A stretch of 64,000 bases of DNA from positions 1-64,000 of the forward strand of contig DASPIU010000070.1 of assembly GCA_035629025.1 (NCBI GenBank), written 5' to 3'. Numbering within the stretch: position 1 is the first letter of the stretch; every line of letters begins with the position of its first letter. Positions 9,676 through 18,743 of this stretch are shown here, in pieces. The position numbers were made by a program, and so were the translations under genes. This DNA comes from Stenotrophomonas_A sp035629025 (GTDB lineage: Bacteria > Pseudomonadota > Gammaproteobacteria > Xanthomonadales > Xanthomonadaceae). The notes beneath the pieces are model-generated. The model saw only the letters and a program-made list of their open reading frames with translations. It had not been told where the DNA came from and did not search any database.

Positions 9676-9801
9676 GGAGCCCCCCTTTAGTAAAGGGGGG
9701 CGCGGCGAAGCCGCGGGGGAATTGGAGGAATCGAAGCGCGGGGCCCAAGGTTTCGCCTCGGCGAAACCTTGGGGGAGCAAGCCCGCGAAGCGGCCTTGCT
9801 A
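9676..9801. repeat. composite multi-hairpin element, copy A
   Basis: Four consecutive palindromes: a C6/G6 stem with a TTTA-G-TAAA centre (9680-9700), CGCGGC-GAA-GCCGCG (9701-9715), a 13-bp perfect stem CCCAAGGTTTCGC / GCGAAACCTTGGG (9744-9773), and a stem around CCCGC-GAA-GCGG (about 9777-9800). The same order of modules recurs at 12957 and, inverted, at 52743. The last hairpin contains the stop codon of the PmbA-like gene. It fills the gap between the PmbA-like and DUF4159 genes and could terminate or attenuate the minus-strand transcript. Confidence 0.75.
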
Positions 9802-11133
9802 CACCGCGTCCGACAAGGAAGTAAACGTGAAATCACGCAACCGCATCGGCGGAATCATCATCACGAAGTCCGACTCGTCACCCGCCACGCGCACCGGCTT
9901 GCCCAACTCGTCGATGTTGTTGAGCATGATCACCGGCGACTCGTTGAAGCGGAAATTCTTCACCGGGTACTTGATCTGCCCGTTCTCGATATAGAACGTG
10001 CCATCGCGGGTCAGGCCGGTCAGCAGCACGGTCTGCGGGTCGACCATGCGGATGTACCAGGTACGGGTGACCAGGATGCCCTTCTCGGTGGTGCGCACCA
10101 GGTCGGCAATGGACTTGTCGCCACCGGCCATCAGCAGGTTGCCCGGCTCGCCGACTGCACGCTTGCCGTTCTTCTGTGCCCAGAACCGCGAATAGTTGAG
10201 GTTGACCACCTTGCCGTTCTCGACGATGGCCATCTTCTCGCGCGGAAGGCCTTCCTCGTCCCACGGCATCACCGGCGCGGCCGGGTGCCACGGGTCGGCG
10301 GTGATGTTCACGCGCGGGTCGTACACCTGCTCGCCGAGCTTGTTGCCGCCGCCCTTCTTCGACAGGAAGCTGCGGCCTTCGTCGGCCTGGCGCGCGTCGA
10401 AGAAATTCATCATGAAGGAGATCAGGCCGGCGGCCGCGGCCGGTTCCAGGATCACCGTGTACTTGCCCGGTTCCAGCGCCTTGGCCTCGGACGACTCGCT
10501 GGCCTTGCGCATGGCGATGCGGATGTCCTGGTCGGCCTTGAAGTCCGCCGCATCCTTGAGATTGCGTCCGACCCAGCCCGAGCCGCGGCCGTCTTCGGTG
10601 CGCACGGTGCAGGTGTAGTCGAAGCGCGTGCCACGCTGGTAGCCGAAGTTGCCATTGCTGTTGGCGAAGGCGGTGAAGCTCTGGCCGTCTTCGAGGAAGC
10701 CGGCGGCGATCAGGCCGTTGCCCTTGCACGGGGCGATCGAGTCGGCGGCCACCTGCGCGCGGAACTCGGGAGTGATCGCGGCGGTGGATTCGCTGAAGGT
10801 CGGGCTGGGCTTGTATTCCTGCTTTGGCACGGCTGGAACGAACTCAGGGTTTTCCGGGGCGAGCTTGGCCAGGTCTTCGGCGCGGCGCACCACGCGTTCC
10901 AGCGAGGCGTCATCGAACTCGTTGATGGTGGCCACGCCCACGCGCTTGCCGAAGGCCACCTGCACGGCCAGTTCGGTGTTGTCCACGATGCCGCTGGTGG
11001 ACACGTTGTTGAGGGCAAAACGGATGTTGCCGTCGATGGAACCGGACAGCGAGGCGGTGCACTCGTCTGCCTTCGACAGCGCGATGACCTTGTCCAGGAT
11101 GGCCTTGGCCTGTGCTTCGGTGAGGATGCTCAT
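9799..11133 (-). CDS. TldE/PmbA-like protein
   Basis: A 444-residue protein of the TldD/PmbA family. It has the N-terminal alpha/beta domain (IALSKADECTASLSG, then VDNTELAVQVAFGKRVG) and the C-terminal beta domain ending TLSDAV-like. It lacks the HExxxH zinc motif present in both neighbouring TldD-type proteins, so it is the catalytically silent TldE type. In E. coli TldD and TldE form a heterodimeric zinc protease that processes microcin B17 and degrades CcdA. Unlike its two neighbours this protein begins directly with MSILTEAQAKAI and has no signal sequence. It lies 17 bases downstream of the first TldD gene, clearly in one operon. Confidence 0.88.
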   Translation of the reverse strand: MSILTEAQAKAILDKVIALSKADECTASLSGSIDGNIRFALNNVSTSGIVDNTELAVQVAFGKRVGVATINEFDDASLERVVRRAEDLAKLAPENPEFVPAVPKQEYKPSPTFSESTAAITPEFRAQVAADSIAPCKGNGLIAAGFLEDGQSFTAFANSNGNFGYQRGTRFDYTCTVRTEDGRGSGWVGRNLKDAADFKADQDIRIAMRKASESSEAKALEPGKYTVILEPAAAAGLISFMMNFFDARQADEGRSFLSKKGGGNKLGEQVYDPRVNITADPWHPAAPVMPWDEEGLPREKMAIVENGKVVNLNYSRFWAQKNGKRAVGEPGNLLMAGGDKSIADLVRTTEKGILVTRTWYIRMVDPQTVLLTGLTRDGTFYIENGQIKYPVKNFRFNESPVIMLNNIDELGKPVRVAGDESDFVMMIPPMRLRDFTFTSLSDAV

Positions 11134-11150
11134 TGAGGTAAGGCTCCGGA

Positions 11151-12785
11151 TCAGCCCAGCGAACGGGCAGTGTTGATGACGTTGATGCCGTTGAAGCGCG
11201 CGGTGGACGAACCATGCGAGACCGCCGAGACCTGCGAAGGCTGGCCCTTGCCGTCAAAGAACGAGCCGCCCAGGCGGTAGTCGCGCTCATCGGCCACGGC
11301 CACGCAGGCGTTCCAGAATTCCGGCGTGCGGATCTGGTAGGCCACGTCTTCGAGCATGCGGGTGATCTGGCCGTTCTTGATCTCGTAGAACAGCTGGCCG
11401 CCGAACTGCGCGTTGTAGCGCTGCTGGTCGATGGAGAACGAGCCGTCGCCGATGATGTAGATGCCGTTTTCCACGTCCTTGACCAGGTCGGCGACGCTGA
11501 GCGGTGTCTTGCCCGGCGCCAGCGAGACATTGGCCATGCGCTGGAACTGCACGCTGGACCACGAGTCGGCATAGCAGCAGCCGTCGGACTCGGTCTTGCC
11601 GAGGATGTGCGCCTGGTCGCGGATGGCCTGGTAGTCGACCAGGGTGCCGTCCTTGATCAGGTCCCAACGCTTGGTCTTGACGCCTTCGTCGTCGTAGCCG
11701 ACCGCGCCCAGGCTGCCCGGCTGCACCTTGTCGGCGAAGATGGTGACGTTGTCGCTGCCGTAGCGGAAGCCGGACTTGAGCTTGTCCAGCGTGGCGAAGC
11801 TGGTGCCGGCGTAGTTGGCCTCGTAGCCGAGCACGCGATCCAGTTCCAGCGGATGGCCGACCGACTCGTGGATGGTCAGCCAGGTATGCGAGGGATCGAG
11901 CACCAGGTCGTACTTGCCGGGCTTGACCGAAGGCGCCTTGAGTTTCTCGCGCGCCTGCTTGGCGGCGGCGATGGCGTCTTCCTTCATGTCATAGGACAGG
12001 CCGTAGTTGACCACGCCATTGGGGCTGACCACCTTGCCCGAGGCCGCGCCGTCCAGGTATTCAAAGCCCAGGCCCATCGGCGCGGACAGGCCTTCGCGGG
12101 TGCGGAACTTGCCGCTGGCCTTGTCGATGGCGGTGATCGTCATCGGCGCCCAGATGCGGTGCACGTCCTGGTCTATGTAGGAGCCGTCGGTGCTGGCGAA
12201 GTACTTCTGCTCGTTGACCAGGAACAGCATGGAATTGACGAAGTCGGCGCCGGCACCGATCGCCGCGGCGTTGACGCCGAGCAGCAGGTCGACCTTGTCC
12301 TTGAGCGGCACCTCCATGGCGTTCTTCTTGATCGGCGTCTTCCACGACACCTCGCCAAAGCCCGGCGCCTTGGCCAGCTGCACCGGCGCGGTCTGCACCT
12401 TGGCATTGGCCTTGGCAATGGCGGCGGCCTGTTGCGCCGCGCGCGCCACGCCCTGATCGGTGAGTTCGTTGGTGGCGGCAAAGCCCCAGGCGCCGTTGGC
12501 GATCACGCGCACGCCCACGCCAGTGGACTCGGTGTTGACCACGTTCTGCACCTTGTCCTCGCGGGTGATGACGAACTGGCGCAGGTAGCGGCCGACGCGC
12601 ACGTCGGCGTAGGTGGCACCGGCCGCGCGCGCGGCGTTCAAGGCGGTATCGGCCAGGCGCTTCTTGTGTGCCGGGTCGAGAACGGTGAGCAGTTGCTCGG
12701 CGGCGATCGCCTTGCCAAAGAAGGACGGCACCAGCAGGCCGCCCGCAGTCAGCCCGCTGAGGGCCAGGAAATCACGTCGATGCAC
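11151..12785 (-). CDS. TldD-type metallopeptidase with Tat signal, paralogue 1
   Basis: A 544-residue protein. It begins MHRRDFLALSGLTAGG: a twin-arginine motif (RRDFL), a hydrophobic stretch and an Ala-x-Ala cleavage region near residue 29, which together form a Tat export signal. The zinc-binding HExxxH motif is HESVGH at residues 306-311, in a block almost identical to the paralogue downstream on the map (LELDRVLGYEANYAGTSF). GTG at 12785 was chosen because GGGGAG sits eight bases before it and the frame then starts right at the Tat motif. A longer reading would add about 33 residues without a ribosome site. Canonical TldD is cytoplasmic, so the signal is notable. Substrate unknown. Confidence 0.9.
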   Translation of the reverse strand: MHRRDFLALSGLTAGGLLVPSFFGKAIAAEQLLTVLDPAHKKRLADTALNAARAAGATYADVRVGRYLRQFVITREDKVQNVVNTESTGVGVRVIANGAWGFAATNELTDQGVARAAQQAAAIAKANAKVQTAPVQLAKAPGFGEVSWKTPIKKNAMEVPLKDKVDLLLGVNAAAIGAGADFVNSMLFLVNEQKYFASTDGSYIDQDVHRIWAPMTITAIDKASGKFRTREGLSAPMGLGFEYLDGAASGKVVSPNGVVNYGLSYDMKEDAIAAAKQAREKLKAPSVKPGKYDLVLDPSHTWLTIHESVGHPLELDRVLGYEANYAGTSFATLDKLKSGFRYGSDNVTIFADKVQPGSLGAVGYDDEGVKTKRWDLIKDGTLVDYQAIRDQAHILGKTESDGCCYADSWSSVQFQRMANVSLAPGKTPLSVADLVKDVENGIYIIGDGSFSIDQQRYNAQFGGQLFYEIKNGQITRMLEDVAYQIRTPEFWNACVAVADERDYRLGGSFFDGKGQPSQVSAVSHGSSTARFNGINVINTARSLG

Positions 12786-12956
12786 GGTGATGCTCCCCGG
12801 AAAATCCCGCGACCAGCGCGGAAGGTATTGGATGGACGCGGCCGCACTGCCCGCGTCCCCGATTCTTGCGGGGAGAGGCCACACGCGTCATGTGACTTTC
12901 GACATGGCATCGCCGCGCTGCGACCGTCTAGCAAAGGTCCTGACGGGTTCTGGTGG

Positions 12957-13065
12957 AGAGCCCCCTTCTGTTAAGGGGGCGCGGCAACGCCGCGGGGATA
13001 GGCAAGGCAAGCGGAACCCCGGGGTTTGCATCGCAAACGCCGGGGTCACGCCCGCAGGGCGTGCC
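12957..13065. repeat. composite multi-hairpin element, copy B
   Basis: Same architecture as the element at 9676: a CCCCCTT/AAGGGGG stem (12960-12980), CGCGGC-AA-CGCCGCG, a stem around GGTTTGC-ATC-GCAAAC flanked by CCCCGG/CCGGGG (about 13016-13045), and CACGCCC-GCA-GGGCGTG (13047-13063). It begins just downstream of the stop of the second TldD gene and separates the two tldD paralogues. The rest of the 286-base gap (12786-12956) has no gene. It contains the ribosome site for the gene ending at 11151. Confidence 0.75.
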
Positions 13066-13071
13066 GTGCGC

Positions 13072-14700
13072 TCACCCTAGTGAGCGCGCGGTGTTGATCA
13101 CGTTCACGCCGTCGAAGCGCGTGGTCGCCGAGCCGTGCGATACCGCCGAGACCTGTCCCGGCTGGCCCTTGCCGTCGAAGAACGAGCCGCCGAGGCGGAA
13201 GTCACGCTCGTCGCAGACGGCCGATACCGAGTTCCAGAATTCCGGCGTGCGGATCTGGTAGGCCCCGTCCTCAACCAGCCGCGTGACCTTGCCCTGCTCG
13301 ATCTCGTAGATCAGCTGGCCGCCGAACTGGGCGTTGTAGCGCTGCTGGTCGATCGAATACGAAGCGCGGCCATGGATGTACAGGCCCTTGTCGACGCCGG
13401 CAATCATCTGCGCCACATCCAGCGGCTGCCGGCCGGCGGCCAGGGACACGTTGGGCATGCGCTGGAACTGCACGCTGGACCAGGCGTCGGCATAGCTGCA
13501 GCCGTCCGATTCGGTCTTGCCCAGGATGTGCGCCTGATCGCGGGTGCATTGGTAATCGACCAGGATGCCGTCGCGCACCAGGTCCCATTGCCTGGTCTTG
13601 ACCCCTTCATCGTCATAACCCACCGCGCCCAGGCTGCCCGGGCGGGTCTTGTCGGCGACGAAGTTCACCAGCGGGCTGCCCCAGCGAAAACCGGCGTCGC
13701 GCTTGTCCAGCGTGGCGAAACTGGTGCCGGCGTAGTTGGCCTCGTAGCCCAGCACGCGGTCCAGCTCCAGCGGATGGCCCACCGACTCATGGATGGTGAG
13801 GAACAGGTTGCTGGGGTCGATCACCAGGTCGTACTTGCCCGGCTTGACCGATGGCGCGCTGAGCTTGGCCCGCGCCTGCCGGGCCGCGGCAATGGCGTCC
13901 TCGCGGGGGTCGTAGGAAAGACCGTAGGCAATCAGCCCGCCCGGCAGCCGATGCTTCTGCGACGGATCGCCCGCCAGATATTCGTAGCCCATGCCGACCG
14001 GGGCGCCGAGGCCGTCGCGGGTGCGGAACTTGCCGCTGGCCTTGTCCACCGCGGTGACGGTGAACGGCAGCCACAGGCGGTGGATGTCCTGGTCGATCCA
14101 GGAGCCGTCGGAACTGGCGAAGTACTTCTGCTCGTTGATCGCGAACAGGCGCGAGGCGGCGAAATCGGCGCCGGCGTTGAGCGCGGCGGCATTGATGTCC
14201 AGCAGCAGCGCGGCCTTCTCGGCCACCGGCACTTCCATGGCGTTGCGCTGGATCGGCGTGCGCCAGCGCGCCTCGCCGACGCCACTGAGCGGGGCCAGTT
14301 GCACCGGCCGCCCGCCGAGGCGCGCGTTGGCCCGGGCAATGGCGATGGCCTGGCGCGCCGCCGCGGCCACCGCGTCGCTGCTCAGGTTGTTGGTGGCGGC
14401 AAAGCCCCAGGCACCGTCGGCGATCACGCGCACGCCCACCCCACAGGACTCGGCATTGACCACGTTCTCCACCCGCGCCTCGCGGGTGAGCACGAACTGG
14501 CGCAGGTAGCGCCCGACGCGCACGTCGCAGTAGCTGGCGCCACCGGCCTTGGCCGCGGCCAGGGCGGCATCGGCCAGGCGCCGGTTGCGCGCGGCATCGG
14601 CAGGGGCAAGCAGTTGTTCGGCGGCAATCAACCGGGTGTGCGGCAGCAGCAGGCCGCCCGCGCCGAGCGCGGACAACTGCAGGAAGGTGCGACGATCCAC
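13072..14700 (-). CDS. TldD-type metallopeptidase with Tat signal, paralogue 2
   Basis: A 542-residue tandem paralogue of the gene at 11151. It starts MDRRTFLQLSALGAGGLLLP, a Tat signal with RRTFL. The zinc motif HESVGH is at residues 304-309. The body is collinear with paralogue 1 and shares long blocks, including the DQQRYNAQFGGQL segment. GTG at 14700 is preceded by GGAGAAG at suitable spacing. The two copies probably arose by tandem duplication. Keeping two intact HExxxH sites argues that both are active. It is the first gene of the leftward series, and its promoter should lie in 14701-14840, shared back-to-tail with the AraC gene end. Confidence 0.9.
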   Translation of the reverse strand: MDRRTFLQLSALGAGGLLLPHTRLIAAEQLLAPADAARNRRLADAALAAAKAGGASYCDVRVGRYLRQFVLTREARVENVVNAESCGVGVRVIADGAWGFAATNNLSSDAVAAAARQAIAIARANARLGGRPVQLAPLSGVGEARWRTPIQRNAMEVPVAEKAALLLDINAAALNAGADFAASRLFAINEQKYFASSDGSWIDQDIHRLWLPFTVTAVDKASGKFRTRDGLGAPVGMGYEYLAGDPSQKHRLPGGLIAYGLSYDPREDAIAAARQARAKLSAPSVKPGKYDLVIDPSNLFLTIHESVGHPLELDRVLGYEANYAGTSFATLDKRDAGFRWGSPLVNFVADKTRPGSLGAVGYDDEGVKTRQWDLVRDGILVDYQCTRDQAHILGKTESDGCSYADAWSSVQFQRMPNVSLAAGRQPLDVAQMIAGVDKGLYIHGRASYSIDQQRYNAQFGGQLIYEIEQGKVTRLVEDGAYQIRTPEFWNSVSAVCDERDFRLGGSFFDGKGQPGQVSAVSHGSATTRFDGVNVINTARSLG

Positions 14701-14840
14701 GCGAGGCTTCTCCAGGGCGGGCGCGTGCGGAATCCTTCGCCTTGCGCAAACCCCGAGCGTGGCCGGTGCGTGGAAAGGCGGTCAAGTGACCGCGGTCATG
14801 GGTAGTGGCTGCAGTGCGCAGCCGGCGTGGCATGGGCCGC

Positions 14841-15641
14841 TCAGCCGAAGAAGCGGCTCGGGGTCTGCCCGAAGTGGCGGCGGAACATGCGGGTGAAGGC
14901 GCTGGCGTTGTCGTAGCCGAGCGCGGCGGCCACATCGATCACCTTGTCGCCGCCGGCCAGCCGTTCCAGCGCGCGCAACAGCCGCGCCTGCGCCCGCCAT
15001 TGCGCGAAGCTCATGCCGAGTTCGCGCCGGCACAGCCGCTGGATGGTGCGTGCATCCACGCCCAGGGCCTGTCCCCATTCGGGCAGCGGCGCGTTGTCTT
15101 CGGGATGGCGCTCGAAATGCTGGGCGATCCGGCGCAGCCGCGGATCACTGGGTTCGGGCAGGTGCAGCGGCAGCGCCGGCATCGTGCGCAGTTCGTCCAG
15201 CAACAGGCGCATCAGGTGGCCGTCGCGCGAATCGCTGGCATACGGCTGCGGCACCTGGGCCGCGCTGGCAATGAGTTCACGCAGCAGCGGGTGGATGTCC
15301 ACCGCGCACGCCGCGCGATCCGGCAGATGGGCCACCGCCTCGGGGCGGATGTAGAGGCTGCGCATGTGTACCTCGCCAATGCACAGCACGGTGTGGCGCC
15401 AGCCAGCGGGCATCCACAGCGCGCGCGTGCTCGGCACCACCCAGCGGCCCTGCTCGCCGGTGACCACGATCAGCCCGCGCACGGCATGGATGAGCTGATG
15501 CTTGGCGTGCTGGTGCGGCGGGATCAGCCGTCCGGCGGGGTAGTCGACGGCGCGGCAGAACACGTCCGATGGGCTGGCGTCGATCTCGTCCAGGTGCGGT
15601 GGACGGGAGCTGGCCGGAATGTCCGTTTCTGCAGGGTGCAT
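14841..15641 (-). CDS. AraC family transcriptional regulator
   Basis: A 266-residue regulator. The N-terminal half is a cupin-like sensor (PPHQHAKHQLIHAVRG near residues 41-56). The C-terminal hundred residues form the double helix-turn-helix of AraC/XylS proteins (LGVDARTIQRLCRRELGMSF, then VAAALGYDNASAFTRMFRRHFG). The start at 15641 gives MHPAETDIPA; no upstream start in this frame is better. It is divergent from the exporter gene at 15705 with only 63 bases between, so it probably controls that exporter and itself. The inducer is unknown. Confidence 0.9.
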   Translation of the reverse strand: MHPAETDIPASSRPPHLDEIDASPSDVFCRAVDYPAGRLIPPHQHAKHQLIHAVRGLIVVTGEQGRWVVPSTRALWMPAGWRHTVLCIGEVHMRSLYIRPEAVAHLPDRAACAVDIHPLLRELIASAAQVPQPYASDSRDGHLMRLLLDELRTMPALPLHLPEPSDPRLRRIAQHFERHPEDNAPLPEWGQALGVDARTIQRLCRRELGMSFAQWRAQARLLRALERLAGGDKVIDVAAALGYDNASAFTRMFRRHFGQTPSRFFG

Positions 15642-15704
15642 GACCGGAATGCGCGAGTACGACAGGCGCCCGAAGCCTACCATGCGCGGGTCCCGTGCTT
15701 CCGT

Positions 15705-16937
15705 ATGGCCCCCATGTCCAGCAACGCGTCCGTTGTTTCCCCCACTCACGCCCCCGCCAACGCTGCGCCAGCCTCGCGCCCGGTGGTGGTCGGCATCCTC
15801 GCCGCGATCACGTCCTCGCACCTGATCAACGACATGATGCAGTCGCTGATCCTGGCGATCTATCCGATCCTCAAGGGCCAGTTCTCGCTGAGCTTTGCCC
15901 AGATTGGGCTGATCACCCTTACCTATCAGCTCACCGCGTCGCTGTTCCAGCCGCTGATCGGCCTGCGTACCGATCGCCGCCCGGCGCCGTATTCGCTGCC
16001 GATGGGCATGGGCTCGACCCTGGTCGGCCTGCTGCTGCTGGCCTATGCGCCGAACTACGCGATGGTGCTGGTAGCCGCCGCGCTGGTGGGCGTCGGCTCG
16101 GCGGTATTCCATCCCGAGTCCTCGCGCATTGCGCGGCTGGCCTCGGGTGGGCGCCACGGCTTGGCGCAGTCGGTGTTCCAGGTCGGCGGCAACACCGGCA
16201 CGGCGATTGGCCCGCTGATCGCCGCGGCGGTGATCGTGCCGTACGGCCAGCACGCGGTGGCGTGGTTTGCCGGCGCCGCGCTGATCGGCATCGGCTTGCT
16301 GTCGTATGTCGGGCGCTGGTACGCGCTGCACCTGGGCGCCGCGCCGGTGGCGCGCAAGACCGGCCCGGCCGAAGCGGCGCTGCCGCGGCGCACCGTGGCC
16401 TGGGTGATCGGCATCCTGCTGGTGCTGATCTTCTCCAAGTATTTCTATATCGCCGGCCTGAGCAGCTATTACACGTTCTACCTGATCCACAAATTCGGTG
16501 TGTCGGTGCAGAGCGCGCAGTTGCATCTGTTCGGCTTCCTGCTGGCGTCGGCGGCGGGCACGCTGATCGGCGGGCCGGTCGGTGACCGCATCGGCCGCAA
16601 GCCGGTGATCTGGGCCTCGATCCTCGGCGTGGCGCCGTTCGCGCTGGTGCTGCCGCACGTTGGCCTGGGCGCGACCACGGTGCTGACGCTGATCATCGGC
16701 TTCGTGCTGTCCTCGGCGTTCTCGGCCATCCTGGTGTATGCACAGGAGCTGATGCCGCAGCGCATCGGCACGGTGTCGGGCCTGTTCTTCGGCTTTGCCT
16801 TCGGCATGGGCGGGCTCGGCGCCGCGGTGCTCGGCCTGCTTGCCGACCGCACCAGCATCGAACACGTGTACTGGCTGATCTCGTTCCTGCCGCTGCTCGG
16901 CATCGTCGCCGCGTTCCTGCCCTCGCGCCGCCACTGA
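15705..16937 (+). CDS. MFS exporter, fosmidomycin-resistance (Fsr)-like
   Basis: A 410-residue major facilitator with about twelve membrane helices. The first helix carries ITSSHLINDMMQSLILAIYP, and the second loop PLIGLRTDRRPAPYSLPMG is typical of the Fsr group. GPVGDRIGRKP is the A-like motif at the start of the C-terminal half. Fsr-type transporters export fosmidomycin and some unrelated compounds. Substrate specificity cannot be inferred further. Two starts are possible, ATG at 15705 and ATG at 15714; neither has a clear ribosome site. The adjacent divergent AraC gene is the likely regulator. Confidence 0.85.
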   Translation: MAPMSSNASVVSPTHAPANAAPASRPVVVGILAAITSSHLINDMMQSLILAIYPILKGQFSLSFAQIGLITLTYQLTASLFQPLIGLRTDRRPAPYSLPMGMGSTLVGLLLLAYAPNYAMVLVAAALVGVGSAVFHPESSRIARLASGGRHGLAQSVFQVGGNTGTAIGPLIAAAVIVPYGQHAVAWFAGAALIGIGLLSYVGRWYALHLGAAPVARKTGPAEAALPRRTVAWVIGILLVLIFSKYFYIAGLSSYYTFYLIHKFGVSVQSAQLHLFGFLLASAAGTLIGGPVGDRIGRKPVIWASILGVAPFALVLPHVGLGATTVLTLIIGFVLSSAFSAILVYAQELMPQRIGTVSGLFFGFAFGMGGLGAAVLGLLADRTSIEHVYWLISFLPLLGIVAAFLPSRRH

Positions 16938-17022
16938 GGGCGCGCCCCGGCGCCGCGCGCGGGCGGCGCACAGGCGCCGCTTTGCGCATAGAGTGGCTGC
17001 TTTCGGACACGAGAGCAGCCCC

Positions 17023-18735
17023 ATGCGTCGATGGACCCTGGCCTTTCCCCTCGCCCTGCCGCTGGCCTGCCTGCTCGGTTCCGCATCGGCAGCGCCGCCG
17101 CCGGCCGCCGTCACTGTTCTCGATGCGCAGCGCATCTACACCTCAGATCCGCAACAGCCGCAGGTGCAGGCCATCGCCTGGAGCAGCGACGGGCGCCTGC
17201 TGGCGACTGGCGAGCTGGCGGCGCTGACACAGCGCTACCCGCAAGCGCAGCGCATCTCCCTGCCCGCCGCCACCGTGCTGCCCGGCCTGATCGACGCGCA
17301 TGGTCACGTCATGGGCCTGGGCTGGGCGCTGCTGCAAGCCAACCTGGTCGGCACGCGCAGCAAGCAGGAGGTGCTGGCGCGTCTGCAGGCGTTTGAAAAA
17401 ACGCTCGCCCCCGGCGCCTGGCTCACCGGCAGCGGCTGGGACCAGAACGACTGGGCCGACAAGGCCTTCCCCACCGCCGCCGATCTGGATGCCGCGTTTC
17501 CCGATCGCCCGATCTGGCTGGAGCGGGTGGATGGTCATGCCGGCTGGGCGAACTCCGCCGCGCTGAAACTGGCCGCGGCCAAGGAGCCGCGCCTGGCCTT
17601 GGCGAGCTGGCAACCGGAGGGCGGCCGCGTCGAGCGAACCACGGCCGGCCAGCCCGCCGGCGTGCTCGTGGATGGGGCGATGCCGTTGATCCACGCGGTG
17701 ATGCCGCCGCCGGACCAGGGCACTCGCGAGCGTGCGCTGGCATTGGCGCTCGATGCCGCCGTGCGCAACGGCCTCACCGGCGTGCATGACATGGGCACCT
17801 CGCGCGAGGACCTGGCGCTGATGCGCCGCTTCGCCGACAGCGGCCGGTTACCGTTGCGCATCGACACCTATGCGGATGGAGACAGCAACGCGCTGGCCGA
17901 CCTGTGCGCGCACGGTGCGTACGCCCATCCCGGTGGGCGGTTGAAGATGGCAGGGGTGAAGCTGTACATGGATGGCGCGCTCGGCAGCCGCGGCGCCGCG
18001 CTGCTGGCCGACTACAGCGACGACCACGGAAATCGCGGCCTGCTGGTCACCGAGCCGGTGGCCTATGCGCGCGCCGTGGCCAAGGCCAGGTCCTGCGGCG
18101 TACAGGTCGCCACGCATGCCATTGGCGATCGCGGCAACCGCCTGGTGCTGGATACCTATCAGCAAGTGCTCGGTGCCGACGCACACAGCGACCATCGCTG
18201 GCGCATCGAGCACGCACAGGTGCTCGACCCGGCCGACATCCCGCGCTTCGCGCCGCTCGGTGTGATCGCCTCGATGCAGCCCACCCATGCCACTTCGGAC
18301 ATGCCATGGGCGCAGGATCGTCTCGGCCCGCAGCGCATCCTTGGCGCCTATGCCTGGCAGCAGTTGTTGCACAGTGGCGCGCGCCTGGCGCTGGGCTCGG
18401 ATTTTCCGGTGGAGTCGCCCGATCCGCGCCTGGGCCTTTACGCCGCGGTGACCCGCCAGGATCGCGCGGGCCAGCCACCGGGTGGCTGGCTGCCGGAGCA
18501 GAAACTGAGCCTGGCCGAAGCCGTGCGCGGCTTTACCGCCGATGCGGCCTACGCCGGCTTCGACGAAAAGCAGGTGGGCCAGCTCAAGCCCGAGCTGCGC
18601 GCTGATTTCGTGGTGCTGGCGCAGGACCCGTTCGCGCTGGCCGAAGCGCAGCTGGACGACATCGCGATCGAATCGACCTGGGTCGATGGTCAGGCCGTGT
18701 ATGAGCGCGCGAAGGAAGCTGCCCGCGCGCGCTGA
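17023..18735 (+). CDS. secreted amidohydrolase, YtcJ-like
   Basis: A 570-residue metal-dependent hydrolase of the amidohydrolase superfamily. A signal peptide (LPLACLLGSASA) ends near residue 25. The metal-site motifs are in order: DAHGHVMGL, DGALGSRGA, HAIGDRGNR, an IEHAQ segment, and GSDFPVESPDPRLGLYAAV near the C terminus. Proteins of the YtcJ clade cleave amide or related C-N bonds; the substrates of secreted xanthomonad members are unknown. GAGAGC lies before the ATG at 17023. It converges with the LysR gene, leaving 8 bases. Confidence 0.88.
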   Translation: MRRWTLAFPLALPLACLLGSASAAPPPAAVTVLDAQRIYTSDPQQPQVQAIAWSSDGRLLATGELAALTQRYPQAQRISLPAATVLPGLIDAHGHVMGLGWALLQANLVGTRSKQEVLARLQAFEKTLAPGAWLTGSGWDQNDWADKAFPTAADLDAAFPDRPIWLERVDGHAGWANSAALKLAAAKEPRLALASWQPEGGRVERTTAGQPAGVLVDGAMPLIHAVMPPPDQGTRERALALALDAAVRNGLTGVHDMGTSREDLALMRRFADSGRLPLRIDTYADGDSNALADLCAHGAYAHPGGRLKMAGVKLYMDGALGSRGAALLADYSDDHGNRGLLVTEPVAYARAVAKARSCGVQVATHAIGDRGNRLVLDTYQQVLGADAHSDHRWRIEHAQVLDPADIPRFAPLGVIASMQPTHATSDMPWAQDRLGPQRILGAYAWQQLLHSGARLALGSDFPVESPDPRLGLYAAVTRQDRAGQPPGGWLPEQKLSLAEAVRGFTADAAYAGFDEKQVGQLKPELRADFVVLAQDPFALAEAQLDDIAIESTWVDGQAVYERAKEAARAR

Positions 18736-18743
18736 AACAGGGC

